In this document: in pieces, positions 59,728-64,000 of the stretch
How positions within the stretch are numbered: the first letter of the stretch is position 1
Layout: each line of letters starts with the position of its first letter
Origin: Tubulanus polymorphus
Taxonomy: Eukaryota > Nemertea > Palaeonemertea > Tubulaniformes > Tubulanidae
Reading direction: 5' to 3'
NCBI RefSeq assembly: GCF_964204645.1
Contig: NC_134026.1
Span: 558,001 to 622,000, forward strand
DNA: 64,000 nt
Program-made: the position numbers and the translations under genes
The notes under the pieces: generated by a model
What the model was told of the DNA's origin: nothing
Database searches by the model: none
Seen by the model: only the letters and a program-made list of their open reading frames with translations

Positions 59728-62700
59728 ATGGCTGAACTTGCCGAATTGCCGATGAGGTAATTTCTTTTTGCTTTTGGATGCATGTGATGGCAACTTCTTT
59801 ATGAATTGTTATAGACTACTTTTAAACAAGAATAAGTAATTAATTGATATGTGCAGCGTCAGATAAGCGGGCGTGGCCGTCACCATCCTCTACGTATCAG
59901 ATTTAATGCAAGTCCCAATCTCAATATTCAATTCAATTCAATAATAAAAACTTTAATGATTTCATTAGAAAAAGTCATGTCTAGGCCTATATTTCTTATA
60001 TTTCGGTGTTGGTAACTAGACTTTGGATCAGTTTCACGATTGGTATTCTTATACAACCTAATAATAATCATGATAATAGTCCAATGGCATAAGTCTAGTA
60101 TAAAAAAGGCTACCTAGTTTTTCAGCCTGGTAATGGTAGGCCTATTGGTAATCCCTGTGTGTTGGATTGGTAATCCCTGTGTGTTGTTGATTTGATTGTT
60201 GCTTACACCCCTGCCAGAACTTTGTAAAGTATGATTCAAGGGTCGGTTTTTTTTATCCTCTCCTTCACATGCAAGAATAAGATACATTTTCATGAAACTC
60301 TGGACTCTCGTCTCAGACGGTATCTCAATGTGCAGGCCTAGGCTTATTATTGGAGATCCCGTTGTCATCTGATTAATCAGTTGCTCCCTGTGGTGGAAAT
60401 TTTTAAACTATTTGAAGTTTTAAATTTTAGATTTCGTCGTATATGGAACGCCCCTATAACATATCTGAAAACATGGTATTAACTTATAAATTTTTTTCAG
60501 GTTTTTCCGGGTACAAATTGGAGATGAAAGGAAAATAATGAAAGTAACATGTTACGACGAAATCGTCCAAAAAGGTATCTAAATGTCACTGACATTAGTA
60601 TTACATTGTACAATATCAAAATCACCATAGAATTAGGCCTATAGTTGACATAGCTTCATGGCTTGAATTTCATACTATTCTGAGAATATCGCTGATGATT
60701 ATCCTTTGGTTTCCTGTACCTGTTACATGAGCCAGCCACCAAAATTATCTCTAATAGGCCCACTTTAAGATTTCTTCTATATAGGCTTAATATGTTCATT
60801 TTTTAGCTGCGTCTAAGCTGAATATAGAACCGCAACATGTAAGAGTATATCTCTCAGATAGAAAAACTCAAATAGATGACGAATCATTCGATGTCATTGC
60901 CAACGACAGTGTTCTCGTTATCGATGATATAACTACATGTACAGTGAAAGAAGATTCTAGTACTACATGTGGTAGCACCATAATTCTAAGTGAAGATGAA
61001 GGTATGTGTTCAAGGCTCCATTAAAATTCAGATAGGCCTATGTAGGATAAACTGCATCCGTTTGATTTGTATATTTTGTGTCACGTTTTTGTAGAACCCT
61101 TTGAGATATTGTCATGAAACTTGGTACACATGTTCAGGGTGATCCCTGTTGTTTGCTATTTAGATTCAAGTTGATTCGATTATCGGTTGCGCCACCTTGT
61201 TGGGACTTTGTATTTTGTGATATATATGATACATTTAAATATAGGCCTACAATGTATTTTGATAAATGTGATATATTTTCTGTATTTTTTCTCATATTGC
61301 AGGTTCTGACCCTATTCTGGAGCCGAGACCAGTCATGTTGTTGAAACAACAAAAATTACCATACAATTTAATGTCATGGGTACAGAAATCTTCAAAGATA
61401 TATCCTGAGACGGGAAAAAATGCGAATTACTATAAACAGATTAACAAAACGTGTGAGGGATTAGCTTTAGATCAACCAGACCTATTGGATAAAAAAGGTG
61501 AATTATTAACTAAGGCAAGAAAAATTGTGAATGAGACATACAAATTTCAGAAAGGTTATACCAAATCAAAATTGGTAGAGAGACCCGAGAATCCAGGAAA
61601 ACGAAAACGGTGGCTTAATAACGCTGTAAGGGCTGAGGTCAAAGCTGAAAAACTGAAAAAAGTTGAACATTTGGAAACAGACATTAAAATTTTAGAGGGC
61701 TCGTTAAAGTCAAAAATTGCCCATGAGAAATGGGAAGATGCCCAGTCTATTCAGGATAAAATTAAGGTTTTATCAAGTGAAAAATTTGGGCTTATAAGAG
61801 AATGCAACTTAATCAACAAAGCTGAGAAAAAAGCGAAAACTGACAAAAAGTGCTTAGCTAAAAGGAAGTCCTGTACTATTACAAAGCCGAGTAACAGTAC
61901 CAGTGGTTCATCTGATGATATAATTCCTCTTGACCAGCAGCTCATTCCAGAAGCAACTTCAGTGATAGAGGTTGCTACAACCGATATTCAACCGAGTACT
62001 TCTGGCCATCAGAGCGATCACAACTATGTGGACTTTTCTGTCAATGAATATCACAATGATTATGATACTGATGACCAGGTAAGTCAGAGTTTATATTATT
62101 CTGAACGAAGTGTTGTTCCTCTCATTAATGGTGATGTCAAGATCTCTCCATTTAAAAAATTAACATTGGATAAATTCATATCAGTAACAAGTTCCATTTG
62201 CAAGTCAGAAAATCATGAAAACTGTTCTTGCCCAGAGAAATTAAAAGTTGCTCAATATATCTTACAAAATCAGCCTGTAACCATGGAACAGATTAGAAAT
62301 GTTTGTAAAAAGAATTTATCACCCCACAATTTCGATATGTTCTTGTTAAGATTGCCTGTAGTTATTTTGACATTAGGAAGGGATAATCTCGGTGTTGTTA
62401 TCAATGGTGCAACCACCAAATACGTAGTAGAAAAAGATCCAGAGATCGATTACTCCAAGCTTTATTTAACACTAGAAAAACTAGGGCTGATACAGAGGCA
62501 GAAGCCAACATCCTCGTTTACTGGTCTTACCTTAGAAAAACTAAGAGACTTGAAGGCACTAGCATCTTCAGAAATTGATAGACAACTGATTTCCTATGCA
62601 GCCACTGCTGGTCTAGGCACTCGTAAGTCGAGAGAGATTCTTCATGTTACCACTGATAAGAGGCGCATAGATGAAGCCATATTCGAGCATAAGAAATTGG

Positions 62701-64000
62701 TTGGTATTTATAACAAGTTAGCCATTTGTGAAGACAAAGTATTTCTCAGTGCCAATGGTATCAGTGATGATGAAAACTTACTGTATAATATGGACTCAGA
62801 CACAGAAATAGGGAGTATTGTTGATGAGGATTCAGACAAAAATGATGGCAATTTGGAGGACAACTCGTTTCCTTTGGAATTAAGTAGCTCATCATCCGAA
62901 GAAGAGACTGTCAACTGGTCAAATATGGAAGGTGTATCAGATCCTACTTTCCGTAGTATTGTTATTAATCATCGTAAGAAGATTAAAGCTAAAATGCAGC
63001 GACGCATTCAGCGCAAAAAGTCCGAAATGAGAACATGTGGGCGTAAATACAGGAGGAAAGCTAAAACAATACTACAGCGACATCCAAACATTGGACAGTT
63101 CATAGAGGAATGCGTCAGAAAATCAGGTGTGGGAGCTGATAAGTGGAGATCCTCCGGAAGCCTTACATGGGAAAGAAAACACGTAGGACAAAAGATGACA
63201 TTCGAGAAACTACGGAAAAAAGTGTCTGAAGAAATTAATGAAAAAATCAGTCATGGGACATTAGTCCAGTTATGTTATCCAAAAAATAGAAGGAATAAAT
63301 CGGCTGAAAGGTATAAAGGGGTGGCAAATATTCGAAGCAGGAGAGCCAGGAAGGGGTTTGACATCAAGCTCAATGTCGATGAAAAATGGTCAAACGCTCT
63401 TTATAAAAGTCTTGACACCCTTCAAAAAAATAACCCCAAGGAAATACTCTACATAAACCGTGACGACACAACTGGTCACCGACTGGACACCTTGACCACA
63501 TCAGCAAAGCACAGATCTTTGATGGTTCAAGACAACGTAGACATGGCAACCAGGACTGATTTTACAAATAAAGAACAGTCAGTAATACAAACTTCATCAT
63601 ATTATTTTGCTGGGCACAATGATTCTACTGTTGATGATCAATATGCTGGTGTGGTCAAGGCTGTCAAACTTACAGCGAAAAATGCATCTCAGCATAGTGC
63701 AGACCTCAGAATGTTGAAAGATCAACCAGAATTTAAAGGCCGTTTCGATAAACCCATTGATTGCATACGCGTTGATGGGGGCAATGATGAAAGTCCTTCT
63801 CACCTAGAGAATCAGTTCATCTGGGCCGAATGGCACTTGGAACAAAGTAAGTTGGTAACCATGGTAACCACTCGCTGTAGTGGAAACAGTTATTTAAACG
63901 AGGTTGAGAGGCTGAATGGAGAAATCGGCAGGGCAGCAACTAATCTATTTATTCCATCCAACATTCTTGGACCAAACAAAAATCCTCAAACAGGAAAGAT
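59728..64000 (+). CDS. Beta-grasp/CIDE-N-like domain fused to long transposase-like protein (3' end outside window)
   Basis: Exons 59728-59756, 60501-60574, 60807-61001 and 61303 to the window end join in phase; 998 codons are visible and still open. Residues 9-75 (FRVQIGDERKIMKVTCYDEI; VRVYLSDRKTQIDDESFDVI; SVLVIDD) look like a CIDE-N or ubiquitin-like fold. A charged coiled coil spans about 205-290, with a stretch resembling a UVR motif at about 220-262 (HEKWEDAQSIQDKI). Then acidic and basic low-complexity parts. The C-terminal portion has YINRDDTTGHRLD (D820/D821) and CIRVDGGNDESPSHLENQF (D924) followed by WAEWHLEQ and VTTRCSGNSYLNEVERLNG, which fits an RNase H-fold DDE-type transposase family present in many copies in aquatic invertebrates; that recollection is from memory. 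A GTAAGT at 62079 inside the open frame could be an alternative donor. Confidence 0.65.

Noticed and set aside
62076-62085. GTAAGT donor inside the transposase-like open frame
   Set aside because: The frame continues with equally protein-like sequence across it, so it is not needed as a splice site; kept only as a possible alternative isoform.

Overview
The window is nuclear DNA of an animal. It is AT-rich, has intron-dense genes with GT-AG junctions, and is full of minisatellites and short palindromic mobile elements. The gene set (an E93/LCOR-type transcription factor, MORN4, GLRX3, SLF2) is metazoan; the compact genes and the kind of repeats suggest a marine invertebrate, probably a lophotrochozoan such as a mollusc. 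That last step is inference. All gene models were built by eye from splice sites, reading phase and family resemblance.

Layout. (1) 1-3108, minus: the 5' half of an E93/Mblk-1/LCOR-like pipsqueak-domain regulator, cut by the window edge. (2) 3.3-14.4 kb: no convincing gene; it carries a 27-bp and a large 38-bp minisatellite. (3) 14505-15746, plus: a complete MORN4 gene. (4) 15.9-19.5 kb: intergenic, with a long near-perfect inverted repeat. (5) 19543-34995, minus: a 19-exon gene whose phases all agree, predicted at 912 residues, with two N-terminal beta-grasp-like repeats, two TIR domains and a C-terminal SLOG nucleotide-binding domain. Its introns hold minisatellites and several MITEs, two of them with piggyBac-type TTAA ends. 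(6) 35-40.3 kb: mostly empty, with two orphan exon-like stretches. (7) 40463-43331, plus: complete GLRX3 (PICOT), 10 exons, 328 residues. (8) 44232-54294, minus: complete SLF2 (SMC5/6 localisation factor), 18 exons, 1399 residues, convergent with GLRX3. (9) 54.3-59.7 kb: tandemly duplicated cassettes and a candidate small membrane-protein gene with an inverted duplicate. (10) 59728-64000, plus: a host-style 5' end (three small exons, beta-grasp/CIDE-N-like) spliced to a very long open frame with transposase-like sequence, cut by the window end.

The most notable item is the TIR-TIR-SLOG gene. TIR enzymes that make a cyclic nucleotide and SLOG domains that sense one are separate proteins in the bacterial Thoeris anti-phage system; here both kinds of domain lie in one animal polypeptide, the first TIR keeps the glutamate expected of an NADase, and the second has lost it. 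This is a candidate for an animal NAD-derived nucleotide signalling protein, probably in immunity or stress. The other genes are housekeeping and show no functional link to it beyond position.
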